The notes under the pieces: generated by a model
Told to the model about the DNA's origin: nothing
Database searches by the model: none
What the model saw: the letters and a program-made list of their open reading frames with translations, nothing else
Assembly (NCBI GenBank): GCA_016292045.1
Contig: JAEEZX010000032.1
Span: 1-64,000, forward strand
DNA: 64,000 nt
Source of the DNA: Bacteroidaceae bacterium
GTDB lineage: Bacteria; Bacteroidota; Bacteroidia; Bacteroidales; Bacteroidaceae
Direction of reading: 5' to 3'
Position numbers and translations under genes: made by a program
Shown: positions 1 to 15,000 of the stretch, piece after piece
Numbering within the stretch: position 1 is the stretch's first letter
Layout of the letters: each line of letters begins with the position of its first letter

Positions 1-3000
1 ACTACCATAACCGCCGCCATAGACATGGCCGTTGATTGTAGGTGTACCCGATGGTGTTATCGTTCCATCCGAAGCTCTCGTGCCGCCAACGGTTACATAA
101 ACATTGTCTCGTGTCGTTCCGAACTCAGCACCGCCATAGACATTACTCTTGATGAGGGTTGAAGCACCAGTGATATTAACCGAGGAAGTCTTCACCTGTG
201 CCAATTTTGTCCAGAGGGGGTTAGGAGTTGTTCCATCAAGCTTCGTCAGACGTCCCATACTTCCGCCGAAGACATTACCGCCCTTGGTATGCCCGTTGAC
301 TGCCACCACAGCATCCTCGCTGGTATTACCAATGGTACCGCCGCTGATATTGACAGTGACATGACCATGGCCATCTCCGTCTAGGAATTGTCCCGTACTG
401 GGATCCTGGGCATTTGAGAAGTTGGTACCTACCGATGCCATACGACCGCCACCATAGATGGAGCCCAACATCGTACCACCTGTGATGTTAACATCAATAT
501 TACCTGATACGTTTCCTGCACCGAGTGTTCCACCCGAGAAACCACGACCGCCACCGAAGACGTTACCGTCCACGTAAGAGGTACCCCAGGTGCCAATCTT
601 CGGACTTGACGTGATGACAGGATTCTCAGGATCTGTATCATCCACGATGTTTTGAATGTTCACCGTCACATCGCCAAGCACATGACCGTCCTCAGCACCG
701 CCAAAGACAGAACCATAGATGATACCGCCCGATACGTTAACCTCTACACTGCCCACATTGTTGTAATTATAGAAGTGGGCACGCTCGTCACCCTTGCCCG
801 CACCAAAGAGGTAGCAGGACAGAGGATGCTCGGCAATCTGCGCCAGCGTGCGCGGCACACCAAGCGTACCGCCAGTCATCGTCACCGTAGCCTTACCCTT
901 TACGTCGGTATATTCGTTACCGCCATAGACGTTCGTCAGGATGTGACCGCCGGAAATCTGCACGGTGGCATTACCTTCCACCCAACCTGCCGAGCGACAC
1001 CAGTCGTAGCCGGAGCCATCTGCCTTTATGTATGGCATATAACCGGAACCGCCACCGAACACACAGCCTATCCACGTCTTACCGTCAGAAGGACTCGCTG
1101 TGCTGGCAGGAGCTAAGTCTGGGTTAGCAGCGATATACGCCGGATAGTTGTCATAGTACGGGTCGTAAGGCAGGAATTTACCGTCATTACCGTATACAAA
1201 GTGTGAACATTCAGGCAACTTTCCTGCTGCGGTTTCAATCTCAGATGCCGTAGCCGTAGTAGGATCGATAAAGTCGGCATCGTCATAGCGTATGGGCTTA
1301 TCCACACCACCCACGGTTTCCCACTTGCCATTACCTACACCTATCTGGCAGTTGCCTTGAATCTTCACGAGGGTGTTGCCCAGCACACGTCCGAACTCAC
1401 CGCCACCGATGACGGACTCCAGAATGAATGCCGTACCGCCGATAGTCACATTGGTATTATTAACGTAGGTCTTGAAGTGCGTATCAGGATTCGTCGCCGG
1501 ATCCTCAATGATACCGCAGCCTCCACCCCATACCCAGCCTTGTGGGACAGGACCGCCTAACGCTGCCGACCTGTTCATACCGTCTTTTGCCACATCTACG
1601 GGACCAATCTGACCGCCAGTGACGACAACCGTACATGTACCGCCTGATGTACAAGTTTTAGGTTTACCAATACATCCGGCATGAGCCGTATGGCCATAGA
1701 CATTTACATCTTCTGCTTCCGTACTTCTGGTATATGTTCCAACCGAACCGGAATAGCCACCGCCGAAGATACCGTTGAAGATATAAACGTCATGGCAGTC
1801 GGTACGTTGACCACCTTCCATGGTCACACTGGTGTTGCCGAGCACATCTGCCTTATTACCGCCGCCATAGACTGTACCACCTTTACCACTGGCATTCTTA
1901 TCAATGGAAATGCCTTCAAAGTTGGCTGTGCCGGAGTAATTTGCGGTACCGATGTTCACGGTAGTGTTATTCCTGACCTCACCCAGGTTACCGCCGCCAA
2001 AGACTTCACCGTAGATGTGAGCGCCTAAGACAGGTTTATCTTCATATTTTAAAACGTGAACACCATTAACATCAACTTCTGTATCTTTAACAAATTCCCC
2101 ATTATCGTAACGTTGCATAATGGGAACTTCGGCCAAGTTACCAATGTTAACAACCGTGTTACCATAAACGTTACCTTCATTACCACCGCCATAGATGTTA
2201 CCAATGGTACCTATGGCATCGTCAATGACATAAGCATTTACCTCTTTCCGGTAATACGTCTTACCGGAAAGAGCTGTTAAGTCAGAGGTCGCAGTATAGC
2301 TACTGCCATCTTTTTCATAATATCCGGATTCGCTGATGTCTGTTCCTACTGCAAGGTCAAGAACTTTATTATAATCTGCCTGGTGAACATTTGGCAAAGT
2401 CGTATAGCCTGACGGTGCCTTGGCACCTGCCCAGAGACCCTTGACCATATTGATATTCACCTCGGTGTCACCATTCACATGGGCCTGGAAACCACCGCCA
2501 TAGATATTGTCGATACGGGTGGCAGACTTAACGTTAACGATAACTTTGCCTGTTGTATAATCATCATAGGCAGCTGGGACTATATATGCACCTGTTTCTG
2601 CATTCCTTTGTCTTCTCTTTGCTGTCTTTTTTCCATTCAATTCTTTTGTATCCTCACCGGGATAGTCAGCAGCAAAACCGCCACCCACCAGGTTCTGAAT
2701 GATGATGGGCTTACAGGGATCTTCTTCTTGAATATTGACGGTAATCTTGCCACCGATACTGCCTCGTGCATCATTGCCGCCATATACGTTCTTAAAGATA
2801 CCGCTGGTAATCGTCAATGTGAGGTCGCCTCGGATATTTGCATTATAGGAACCGCCACAGACGTATTCAATATCCGCATTCTCAGCAGTACATCCGGAAA
2901 TGACAACGTTCACATCACCGTCTGAGTCTGCCTCATTGTTGGCACCATATATCTTGGTGATTTTTAATGGACAGCCACCCTCCGGATGCTTATAATCGGA

Positions 3001-6000
3001 TGTCATGGTACCACCCACGCTTCCCTTTCCATCATTACCACCAAAGACATTACCGATTTTACCACCTTTAGCTATGTTGTTTGTATTACCAAGTACCCTT
3101 GAACCTGCATTTTCTATCCATACGCCACCACGTTTGATAGGCAAGCTACCATTGCCGCCACCAAAGGCATCACTGATGTCATAGGAGCCCCAGATAGTGA
3201 CATGTGTTTCGGGCACAGCGGCAGAGTTACCACCACCATACACCTTTTCAATACTCGTCACGTCACATCCACGGATGATAACATTTGTTGTTTTTCCTGC
3301 AGCAGGTTGGTAATCGGCTTGGTTACCGCCGCCATAGACCGCTTGTATCTCATAAGAAGAATTACTTGCATTAGGACTATGACCCGATATCACATTTTCA
3401 CTATCGTCCAATTGTCTGGTTGAATAGACAGTCACCGTAACATCGCCCCTTGGTGTTCCATTGACATCATTACATCCGAAGACGCTACCGGTAACAGGAA
3501 TTGAGTTATACTTTTTCCCTCCGACAATAACTTCTTCCGAAGCAAGATGTCGTGTAAAACCGGCTCCTTTACCGCCTTCGGGTATATCCTCTGTCTTATT
3601 GACATTGACTACGACATCGCCATAGACATAAACAGGGGTATCAACATCGCCCAAACCGCCACCATAGGCATTACCCATCACACCGCCTGCCAATGTGACC
3701 GTAGTGGTATTGGCTGTGGAAGTGGTTCCGTCATTAGCCCAACCACCTGTAATTTGTCTGTAGTATTTGACTCCGTCTGCCGCCTTGGTATTTTCTGCCG
3801 TGACTTTAGTATAGACTCCTCCGGATTCTGTATACAGTCCGGTAACTACTGACACACCGACTTTGAGGAAAGACACCTCATCATACGTCGGCGAAACCGC
3901 CTTGGCGGAGTTCCAGTTGGCCGTATTGGTGTTGGCCAATGCACCGCCGCCATAGACGTTATTGACAATCTTACCGCCAGTGACAGTGACGCTGACACTG
4001 CCAGTCACATCAGCCTGACTACCGCCGCCATAAACATCGTGGGCAATCGTAGGAGAGGTCGTTTCTGTTTTCGAGATGGTGACAGAAGTGCTGCCATTCA
4101 CAATAGCCGTAGAACCCAGACCGCCGCCATAGACATAATCTGCCGTACCGCCGGAAACCGTTACAGTCGGGTTGCCGGTATAGGCTGCCACATTGCCGCC
4201 GCCATAGACATTGCTAATGGCGCTGGCGCCGTCGACAGGCGCTGTGCCTGTAATCGATACAGCCACCGTCTGCTTCGGCGCACCGTTGAGGTTGTTGCAG
4301 CCAAAGACATTTGTGGCCTTACCATTGGAAACGGTTACCGTGACAGGACCGTTCACGTCAGCTTCTACTGCTGGAATCTTAACATCACCAACATTCTTCG
4401 TTCCAGCAATTACTTCGTCATCTTCTGCCACATAAAGAACTTCCAATTGTCCCAGACCACCGCCATAGAGATTGCCTTGGACAGTACAGCCACTCTCAGC
4501 ACCATTCATGGTAACACTGGTAGTATAGGTCGGATGCTCCGAAACATCATACGCTGTATTGGTCTGTGCCAATGCACCGCCGCCATAGACGTCGTGCTTC
4601 ACGGTGCCGCCATTGATATAAACCGTAACAGCACCTGTAACCTCACCGGCCTTACCGCCACCATAGAGGCTACCCCTGACGGTACCCTTGGTAAGCGTTA
4701 CAGTAGACTCTTTAACAGTAGAATAGTTGTGGATATTATCTCCGCCTGGGATTTTACTTGTCAAATCCAATTCACCACGGGCTGCGCCATAGACGTTACC
4801 GCCTTCAGGAGCACCTTCGACACCGATGAAGCCATCGGTATTGATAGTAACGGAGGTGCTGCCTCCCACCTTACCCATAGAACCGGCACCATAGATATTG
4901 TTAGCCACACTACCGCCAAGTATCTCTACCGACGCATTGCCCTTAACGATACCAGCCTTGGGATTGAAGAGAGTTCCATGACCGTCATGGGTTTCTTGTG
5001 CTGGATCTGCATAGTACTTGTCCGTACCGCAACCGCCACCATAGACGTTACCGCGATAAGCATAGAATTCTGCAGGATTACCTATGGTTCCGCTATACAT
5101 CTTTACCGATGCATTGTTATAGGTATGGCCGTTCTCACCACTGCCATACAGCGAGCCGTGGATTCTGGGACCGGGAGTCTCGTCATTCTCTGTACCAATC
5201 ACGACTTTCGTATCATATACCCAAGCCATATTGTCCTGAATGGCATCAGGTGCTGCTATATCACCTCGTGAAGAGCCAAAGACCATGCCGTTATCATGTC
5301 CGTCGGTGCCGATGGTACCGCCAGTGATTGTGATTTTGGCAACACCAGTTGTATTCTCTTCTGTCGTATTCTCTGAAGCAAGAGCACTAATCGCTGCATT
5401 GGCAGCATCGCTGGCGTAAGTATAAGTACCGACAGAGCCGTAGGCACCGCCGCCATAGACACTGTGGAGCACATTGCCGCCAGTGACTGTGACATTCGTG
5501 TTACCCTTGACAAGACCGAATCTTACATTCGCATTGTGACCGAAGCCACCGCCATAGATATTGCCGTATGTGGCTCCACCCATACCGGAAGTACCGATGG
5601 TACCGCCGCTGACCGTAATATTCGTGTTACCGCCTACCTGCGACAGTTCACCGCCGCCATAGACACTCTTGGCAATCGTTGCTTTTTCAATAACAATAGC
5701 GGTATTGCCAGTCACAAATGCTGAATCGACATCGGTAGCAGTTGTGGCCCTACCCTTACCTGCACCGAACACATTACCGGTGATAACTGCCGACTTCACG
5801 TCCTTCTGTACGCGTTCGTCCACAGGAATCTCGGCGCCATCTTTGGTTCTGTGCGCCATCTTCTCCACCGTTCCGATGTTCACGGTGGTGCTGCCCTCTA
5901 CATTGGCCAACTTACCGCCACCATAGACATTGGTGATGGTGCCAAGAACATCCGGCTCACCATCGCTGTCGCTGTCAGCACCATACTTACCGGGAATCAT

Positions 6001-9000
6001 ATTGATGTTCACCTTGGGGTCGCCATGCATCACGGCACCGTTGCCAAGACCGCCACCGAAGGCTCCGCCCAGGTCTTCGCCCGAAGTCTTACCGATACGG
6101 GTACATGACACCACGTTCAGCACAGGATTGCTGTATGGCAGGTGTTCTGCAGCCTTATCCTCTGCCGACATCGCATCAAACTCAGCTTTTGTCCTTGCTA
6201 CAAGCTTACCACCTTCCTCCTTATATCCATAGATTGAATATGCTGCCTGGTTGCCGCCAAGGTATAGGTTGTCAATCGTGACGGGGTCGCAGGCTGTCTC
6301 CTCAATTGTAACTTTGATGGGACCTTGGATGGTGCCGCTCATATCGTTACCGCCGAAGACACCCTCAAACGAGCCACTGGTCACCACGAGGTCGATGCCG
6401 CCTTTCACGTTGGCATTCCTTGCACCGCCATAGACATTCTTCATGTTGTGTACGCAACCCAGTATCAGCGTCACGTTACCGTCCTGCTCTGCCTCATTAC
6501 CGGCACCATATATCTCCCTTACGTCGCGCTTGTCACAGCAGTTGTATCCTTCGTCTTCGTAAGTTTTCTTATCTGGCATAAGGATGGATGTACCCTCACG
6601 CACATTACCCTTGGTGTTACTGCCACCGAAGACGTAGTGGGCATGACAGCCCACGAGATTCGTCACGGCCTTACCGGAGCCGTAGTTCGTAGCACCGTTG
6701 TTGTAGGAGCCCACATTGGCACCTGGGTTGGTAAAGGTCTCTGTGCTCTTACCGTTACCACCGCCGAACACATAGTCGATGATGTAGCTACCGAGGATGG
6801 TGACATCCGTAGCGGGCACAGCAGCGGCGTTACCACCGCCATAGACATATTCGATGCTCGTCAGGTCACAACCTTCGATGATTACCTCTGCTGTTGCAGC
6901 TGCAACCTTGGCAGGATTGCCTGCATCATAACCTGGATCTTCAGGGTCTGTTACCAACAAAGCATTGGTCGGAATATAGTCGGCCTGATTACCGCCGCCA
7001 TAGACCGCTGCAACATCGTAGGTCGTACGACTGTCACGGGCCACCGCATCATCCTTCACGCTATCCATCGTACGCTTCACATGCACCTTCACATGTCCTT
7101 TCGGTGTGCCGTTCAGGTTGTTGGCACCGAAAATCTGACCGGTCAGCGGCATGCGGTTTGCGCCAGCACCCGTGTATTGGCAGCTCAGCTCCGCACCGTC
7201 GAGCAACACATTGACATCGCCGCCCACTCTGGCTGCAACAGCCGACACTGCAGCCACATAACCAGGAGTGCCTTCGATGCCCACTGCAGCAGCAGCCTTA
7301 CGGCCCAAGCCGCCACCGAAGACATTACCATTGATGGTGCCGCCATACAGGTTGACATCAATTGCCTTTTCCAACAGGTCTGCACCGGCTTCGCTCACCA
7401 GCACCTTACCCAGTGCCGAACCGCCATAGACGTTGCCATAGACGATGGGATTCGTATTGACGGGTGTTGCAGCCTGCGTGCCGATAGTCACGGCGATATT
7501 GCCCTCGACGATGGTGGGTTCACCATAGCCGCCACCGAAGACGGTGTTGGCAATGTTTGTTGCGGGCTCAGGCACTATGCCCACCGTACCGCCGGTAATC
7601 GTCACCGTTGCATCGGCTTTCACAATGCCGTTCTCGTTGGCACCGCCATAGACACCTTGCTTCACAAGGGCTTTAGCATTGTTACTGTTCTCCACAGTCA
7701 CCATGGTGTTACCATAGTTCCTGGCAACGATATCCTTGGCTTCATCTTCATCGTCATGACCCAGTCCACCACCGAAGGCTTTACCATTAATGGTGCCGGC
7801 ATATATATTTACCTTCGTTGTCTTGTCATATTCGCTGGAAGCATTCTGAGTTGTATTCACCGAACCCAGAGCAGAACCGCCATAGACGTTGTGCTTCACG
7901 AGAGCGTCACCAGTGTAAGTGAAGCTGGGTGCCTCACCGGTTCTGGTGCCGAGGTTTACGGTCACATTGCCGCCGACAACTGTCGTCGAACCCTTACCGC
8001 CACCATAGACGTTACCGTTCATATCGCTGGCATCAGCCTCGCTACCGACAGTACCGCCGGTAATCGTCACCGACGTATTCTCAATCACGTCCGCCGTATT
8101 ACCGCCACCGAAGACATTCAACACACCTGCAGCACCCGTGCCCGTGACAGTCACCTGCGTGCTATGGTCCACAGCAGACTCATCGCCGCCGCCGAACACA
8201 CCGCCGGTAGTCTCTGTGACAACATAGTTGCCTTCACCGTCTTGGACGATAACACCATCCTCATCATACTGGAAAATCTTACCTTTGACCACCGTATTAC
8301 CCTGAATGGTCAGCACAGCATTGCCGACCTTACCCAGAGCATCCAAATCGACATCGGTATAGAGATAATGGTTATCTCCGTCATCTTCGATACCCGTAGT
8401 GCCATTTGCAGGCATTTCATTCACGTGTTTCCATTCGTAGTCGATTGTGCCGGTGAACACACCGGGCTCGAACATACCCGAAGCGCTGTTGAATTTCGGA
8501 AGTTTGTCGAAACCTGCTGCATTACGAACATGTACCTTTTCACGCTTGGCCGAATAACCGCCGCCAAACACATTGCCGTGTACCGTACAGCCGTTGAGCA
8601 CGGAAGTCGCTGTGCCCGACACGCTACCGAAACTGCCGCCGCCATAGAAGTTCTGGTTTATGGTGCAGTTGTTCAGAGTGGAAGACACGTTATCGCACTG
8701 TGCCAATGAGAAAGAAGCGAACTTGACATACATACGGGCACCCGTTACACCGGTTGACCATACGAAGAACTCATAGTCGAAGTCAGTAGCCACACCAGGA
8801 CCTTTCTTACCATAGTCCGCGTGACTGTTATTGGCATTTGTGGATTCTCCGTCATAATACCTGCCTCGCTCACCGGTATAGGGGAAGGAGTGGGTCTCGA
8901 AGTTATAACCACTTTCATCGAAGTACTTCTGCCTTGAATAGGACAGACCGCCATAACCGGCACCGAAGTACTTCTCGAATACACAGCCTGTAGCATTTGT

Positions 9001-12000
9001 GGTCACAGCCTTGCCTGAGGTCATATTACCGAACTTCGGTCCACCGCAGAAGGTACCTACATAGCTGTTGTAGATATCAGTAGTGACAGTACCCGTGATA
9101 GGCTTGGCGGCATTGATACCACCGCCGTAGAACGCATCCATGTCGGCGTTATAAATCTGCCATCGCACATTACCGTCAATCTTTTCCTGACAGGCACCGG
9201 CAGCCTCTATGAAATGGCCGCTGCTGATATAGCACTCGGCATCGTCATTGGGGTTTGCTGCAGCATTCGGGTTATAAGTACCGGAGAGGTAGAAGCCTTT
9301 GTACTCACCACCCGTCACGGATACAGGGATATGGGGTGTCGCTTTGCTACCGTCACTGTGCGTACCCACACCGAAGTTCTTGATATAGACATTGCCACCC
9401 ACATGGATATAGTTGGTCTTGCCAGCAACCGATGTCGCTCTCGTCGATACAAACTGTTCAAAGTCGCCACCAAGCAGAATCAAGGGAGAATTGGCTGCCT
9501 TGGTAGTATTTTTCTGATCATTCTCATACTCCACCTGGTTGGAATAAACGATACAAGTGTTGGTGATTTCAAACCAGCCTTTCATCAAGAAGATGGTGAA
9601 ATTCTTCATGTTATTTGTACCGTTAGGTTTCTGGGCCTGTGCGGTGCCGGGAATGTTCAGGAAATCGAAACGGATAGGACACACTTGCTGACGGTCGTGG
9701 TGATGGTAAATCATACTGTAGTCAGGTTCATGGTCATTATCCTCATCGACCGACATGATGGTAAAGGCCTTGCTTCCGGCTGACGGCACACCACTTTGGT
9801 GGAGGTTTCCCACCAGCACGACGGCGTTGTCATAGACTGTAGAACCGGAAAGCGAACCAAGAGCAGAACTGATTGAAGAATATACCTTTTGATTATTAAA
9901 TTTTGTGTCATTACCTACCTGCGTTCCAAACACCGTCTGATCAGTACGGTTATATTCAGTATCATAGATAACATCATAGCCCGCGTCAGCAACATAGACA
10001 GCATTGCCCCAGTAAGGCTCGATGGTGATAGCTGTCACACCGTAAGGAACATCGAAATAGGCACCCTGCGAGAACACACGGTCGCTTTCACTATAGAGGT
10101 CTTTATTGGTACAATTGCGGTCGGCAAAGTTATAACCGCCAAATTCGTTAGCAGCTTTGTAAGTACCTGCAGTGCCACCTGTCATTCCGGTAATCTTCCA
10201 TCCTGTCACAACCTTTCCGCCGGTATAGTTATTCGTACCCACATCGTTGTAATAAGGCAGCTGCACCTTGTCATAGTTGAAATTGTAGCGGTCAAAGTCC
10301 TTGTCTGTACGTGTGAGGCTAAGGCTTGTAGTTTCCACGGTAGCTCCCGTTGGTTTTGTTTGCCCACCAACAGTAGCGTTTGATTCACTGATATTAACAG
10401 TAAGTGTGCCGAGTTTTTTACCTGTATTACGTTCTCCACTTGTAGGAGCATGTTCTGCATCGTAGTTGATGATAGACGGATAGTCGTCCTGCGCCTTCAG
10501 TACAGGATAGGGCTTGGGGTCGTTAATGGTGCGGTCTGCAGTCTCAAGTACCCATTTAGCCATCTTCTGATCTGCATTGTCAACAGAACCGGTGGCATAC
10601 CAGGCCGCCAGCTTCTTGTTACTGTTCAGCAACTGGCGATAGAACTCGAAACGGTTCAGGTACTTGTCCTCAACGGCCAGAGCACAGTTGTACTTACCTT
10701 CGGTAATATGGTCGGTGGGCAACTGCGAGTAGGCATAATAGTTATAGGTGTTCAGACCGTCTTTATTCTTATTATCAATATTCTGTCCGCCATAGACTGG
10801 TGACCTGTTGGTGCAAGTTGTGGAGATGTCACCGTAAAACGCACAGTTCATCACCATTGTACGTATGTCGGTCGCTTTAGAGGCATAGTCGTTGTAACCT
10901 ACAATACCACCCACATCTGTGCCATTTGTAATATTGGCGTAGCTGTAGCAGTTGATGACACGTGCATAGCCGTCAAGAAGACCTACGATGCCGCCTACAT
11001 AGTCATCACCGGCACCGACAGTACCGCCGTTGATACCACAGTTGTAGATACGGGTGTTGCCTGTCGCATAACTGCAAATGGCAGCAAGTGCTGTCTTGTC
11101 ATCTTCACCGATTGTAACAGTAGAACTACCGCTGCCAACGCTGGCACTCCCAATAATCACGTTCTTGATGATAGCGCCATCGGCGTATGCGATGAAGGGT
11201 TCGGAAACGTCGAAGCTCTGGCCAATCTGGCCTTCGATAGTACCACTGAAGGGTGCCGACTCGGTGCCGATAGAACCTGAAGCGGTGAAGTTGTTGGCCA
11301 GCATATAGTAGCCGCCCATGGCTATGATTTCCGAAGAGCTGCTGACAAACTTTGGCACCGGAGTAAGCGTGAAAGTCTGTGTGGCTGCTCCTGTTGGATC
11401 AGCGAGGGTGGTGAACGTCTGCATCACCTTCGTATTATCAAAGCGGGGCATCAGGGTCATATTGCCGTTGCCATCGTCAACAACCATGAAGGTGGCATTG
11501 GTGATGTTCAGCTTTGTCTGGTCGAGACCGTTAACATTTGACTGCTTCGTGTTCAAGTTCTCCAAAGAGATAGCACTCGACGAACCGGCCCACTTATTTG
11601 TGACAGCGGAACTCGTCGTATTGGCAGTGAAATAACGAGTATCGGTCAAAACGCTTTGTATCTGTACATTGTATGGGTCAAAACCGTTGGACCAGGTGGA
11701 TACCACGCCATTGACATAGTCTAGTTCGGTCGCATCTTTACTCTTTGCCTCTGCCTCTGCACCAGGATTACCAGCATAGATATAACCCATCTCTTCGTCG
11801 ATGTCGAAGTTGGGCCTCAGATACCACTGCATTCTCTCTGGCACATCTTTGATATCGGGCTCTGTACTTGTCGTGGAGATGATATTACCGGAACCGGAAT
11901 ACTGAGCATAGACACCGTTTTGCTTTATCAGATAGGGGGCAGCCGATGTAGCTCCCTTCGTAGCAGCACCTGCATATTTGCCGGCATATTCGGCCTTCAC

Positions 12001-15000
12001 GTCGTATGTGACGTACCAGTCGCGCTCCTTACCGTCGTTGGTAAAGGCCTGTGTTGCGTAGTTAGGGAGGTTGGGGGTTGAATGATCTAAGTCTGCTCTA
12101 CCCAACTCATCTGCGGTATATTCCGTATCGTCCGAATTTACCGCATAGTCCGATACCGTAAACTTATGATAGCCGGGAATCTTGGTGCCGGTCTTCCAGA
12201 AGTGGTACTTCTCCACCATCGGGCTGCTGTACTTATGAATCTCTGCATAGCGTGCTGCACGATTCGGGTCACTCGGACCGCTGGGCAACGGCAAGCGGAC
12301 TATCTCCCATCCGTGCTGGTCGAGCAGGATGAGCATAGGCTTGATTTCTGTTTCCACGAACTGGAAGGCTCCATCGCCCATCGAAATGGTTTGGTAAACG
12401 TGCTCTTCGTTCTCGAACTTCTTACTTGTGGTATGTGCCGTACCGCCACCGCCATCGTTGTTGTGCACCCAAGGTTGTGAATTGGCCCAGGCGCTATAGG
12501 AATGCCATGCAACAGTCACGGATTCTTTCACCGGCACTGTCTCTAACTCTGTCTTCTGTGTACTACTCAGCGTCACATTGCGGCCTACCGCTGTCACCTT
12601 GGTGGTCAGTTTACCCTGCACCGTAGGATTGTTCTTCCAATACTGCTCAAAGGAGTTGACGGTGCGTCGCTCTGTGGTTGTGCCATCAGAGATAACATCA
12701 ACTGTCACCAGTTTCAGACTACTCAGCGACGTTCCCAGAATCATGTACTCCGTAGCATCGCTGTTGTTGGCAGCTGCACTTTCAGCTCCTCCTGTCACTG
12801 CAGGGTTATCGTTAGTAACACCCGTCACTATAGCATTGTATCCATCTGGTTTATAAGTCTTCAGGTAGGAGTGGAAGTTGCGTGTCTTATCTTTATCGTC
12901 TTCCGTATATTTATAGCTCGTCTGCGTCTGATATGACGATATCTTCACATGGTAGGGGTCGAGCACACCCGTTGTAGGTTCTATATACCACAGCCAACGG
13001 GTACGGGTGCTGGCACCGCTGGCCAACTGTTCCTCCCAGCGGGCACTGCCATAGATATAGAGCGAAGCATCACCGTTGCTATAGGGATAAATGGCTTTAC
13101 GTGTTTCGGTCATCACACCGTCCAGACCGTCTTCCTGATAGAAATTCTCACCGTACGAAAACTCAAGTCTATAAGTTTTGCCAACCTTATCCGCTACTCC
13201 AAGGAGGTTTCGACCGTCAAGGTCTATATCATTCTTCACGTCGTAGGTGACATAGATATGTTCATCATCTGCAAGTTCCTCAAGACCACTTAATTCTGCC
13301 TGTCCTTCCATCAGTGTATAAACTCCGGCCGCTTCATCAAAAGAAGTGCTTTTCCAGTAGTGATACGTAGCCAATGGACTGTACCATTCACTTGGTATTG
13401 CAATCGAAGAAGAGGTACTTTCCACTGGACCTAATAATTTTTTACCACTTTTATCAATCAGATAATAACTGGTAGGAATCTTAACTTCATTGATGGTTAC
13501 AGCAACACTGCCTGAAGCATCCTGGAACGTGACGGTTGTCCCTACTTCTGACTTCACGAAAAATATATTCTCAGTATCTGCTACAGAAGGTGTAGATGTC
13601 AGGTAGTTGTTTGTTTCCGGACACGTGATAGTAACGGCATAGGGATCGTTACCTGATATGTACCACAGATGGTCTTTATTCTTGTTCTGAATGTTCGGAG
13701 TCGTTTCAGTGTTTACTTCGTCGTATGTCAACGTTGTGCCACTGCTGTTGACAAAGTACTTACCGGTCGTCGGATTCTTGAGGTTGAACGGGCGGGTTCC
13801 TTGCAGGTGCAGGAACTTTTCCCCCAGTTTGTTTAAGGTATAGGTCACATAGATGTCGGCAATCTTTGCCGGTATAGTGGTAATTTTATGCTCCTCATCA
13901 AGATTACCAGCATTGAACACATCCATCGTGTAGAAGGTTATCGACTCGTCAGAGATATACTGGCTTTGTATCTCAGAGGGGATATTGGCATAACCGCTCA
14001 ACGATGTGCCTGCTAATTGTATGTAAGACTCACTGGTTAATGCTATCTCACCCGACGTATTAACGATGTGGTAAGTAACAAGAGGCAAGACTCCAACAGC
14101 AGAAGACACTCCGTCTGATGTGCGAACAGCTATGGCCTTGACGGTCTTACCCGCAGGAATACTTGCCGCTGATATTACGGAGGTGTATACCGTGCTGGAT
14201 GTTGTAGGATCTGTGTTGTCCAGTGTATAGTAGACGGTTGTCCCGGATACAGAAGAGATGGTTACATCTCCGGCACCGTTCATCGAAAAGGTCGGAACGG
14301 CAACAGAGGCATCTTCTAGATAGAATTTGGCGTTGGCATCGTTTTGAGTATATAGACCTACGACACCTTTCGTATCTGTATACCCGCTAGGTCCGCCTGT
14401 CTTACCCTCTGCACCTTGAAGGGAATTATCGTTTCCTCCATTGACGGTCAACCATTTATGTTTAGCATGATCACCATGAGAAGTATAGTGTGCACCATCA
14501 ACTATTTCTTTTGGTGAAATAACCAGATAGCTGTTGTTATATAGACTTATGCTGAATAACACCTTGTTGCCAGCCTCGTTCAGATTGGCAATTGCCTCCA
14601 AGTGTACACGCATACGGTCCTGACCACCACTGGTTGTACGAATCACGCCGTTGGCCACCAAGTATCTGCCAGTTAACCATTGCTTTATGTAATAATAGTC
14701 GGAATTAGGAGCAGGGGCTTTTTCTATAACCCACAAAGCCTTGCGAGCATCGTATCCGCCGCCAGCTCTACATCTGTGGGTGGTAAGGAACGGCTGTCCG
14801 TTATCACCTCCTTCAAAATCATCCGTTGCTTTATAAGAGCACCATCCTTCAGTAGGACAAAGGTAGTAGTTGTTAGCAGGTGTGCCTGCATTATAGTTTA
14901 CGCTGCCGATATAATATAGTCCCGAATAGTCGGTCTGCGCCCACGCACTCGCGGCTCCGAGAGTCATCAAGGTCAGTAGAAGGAACAGGTTTCGGAGAAC

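Noticed and set aside
6325..8709. Plus-strand frame of 794 codons antisense to the partial giant gene (also 4039-5271)
   Set aside because: Low-complexity ATAIDI-like repeats are the antisense of YGGG units; not a protein-like pattern.
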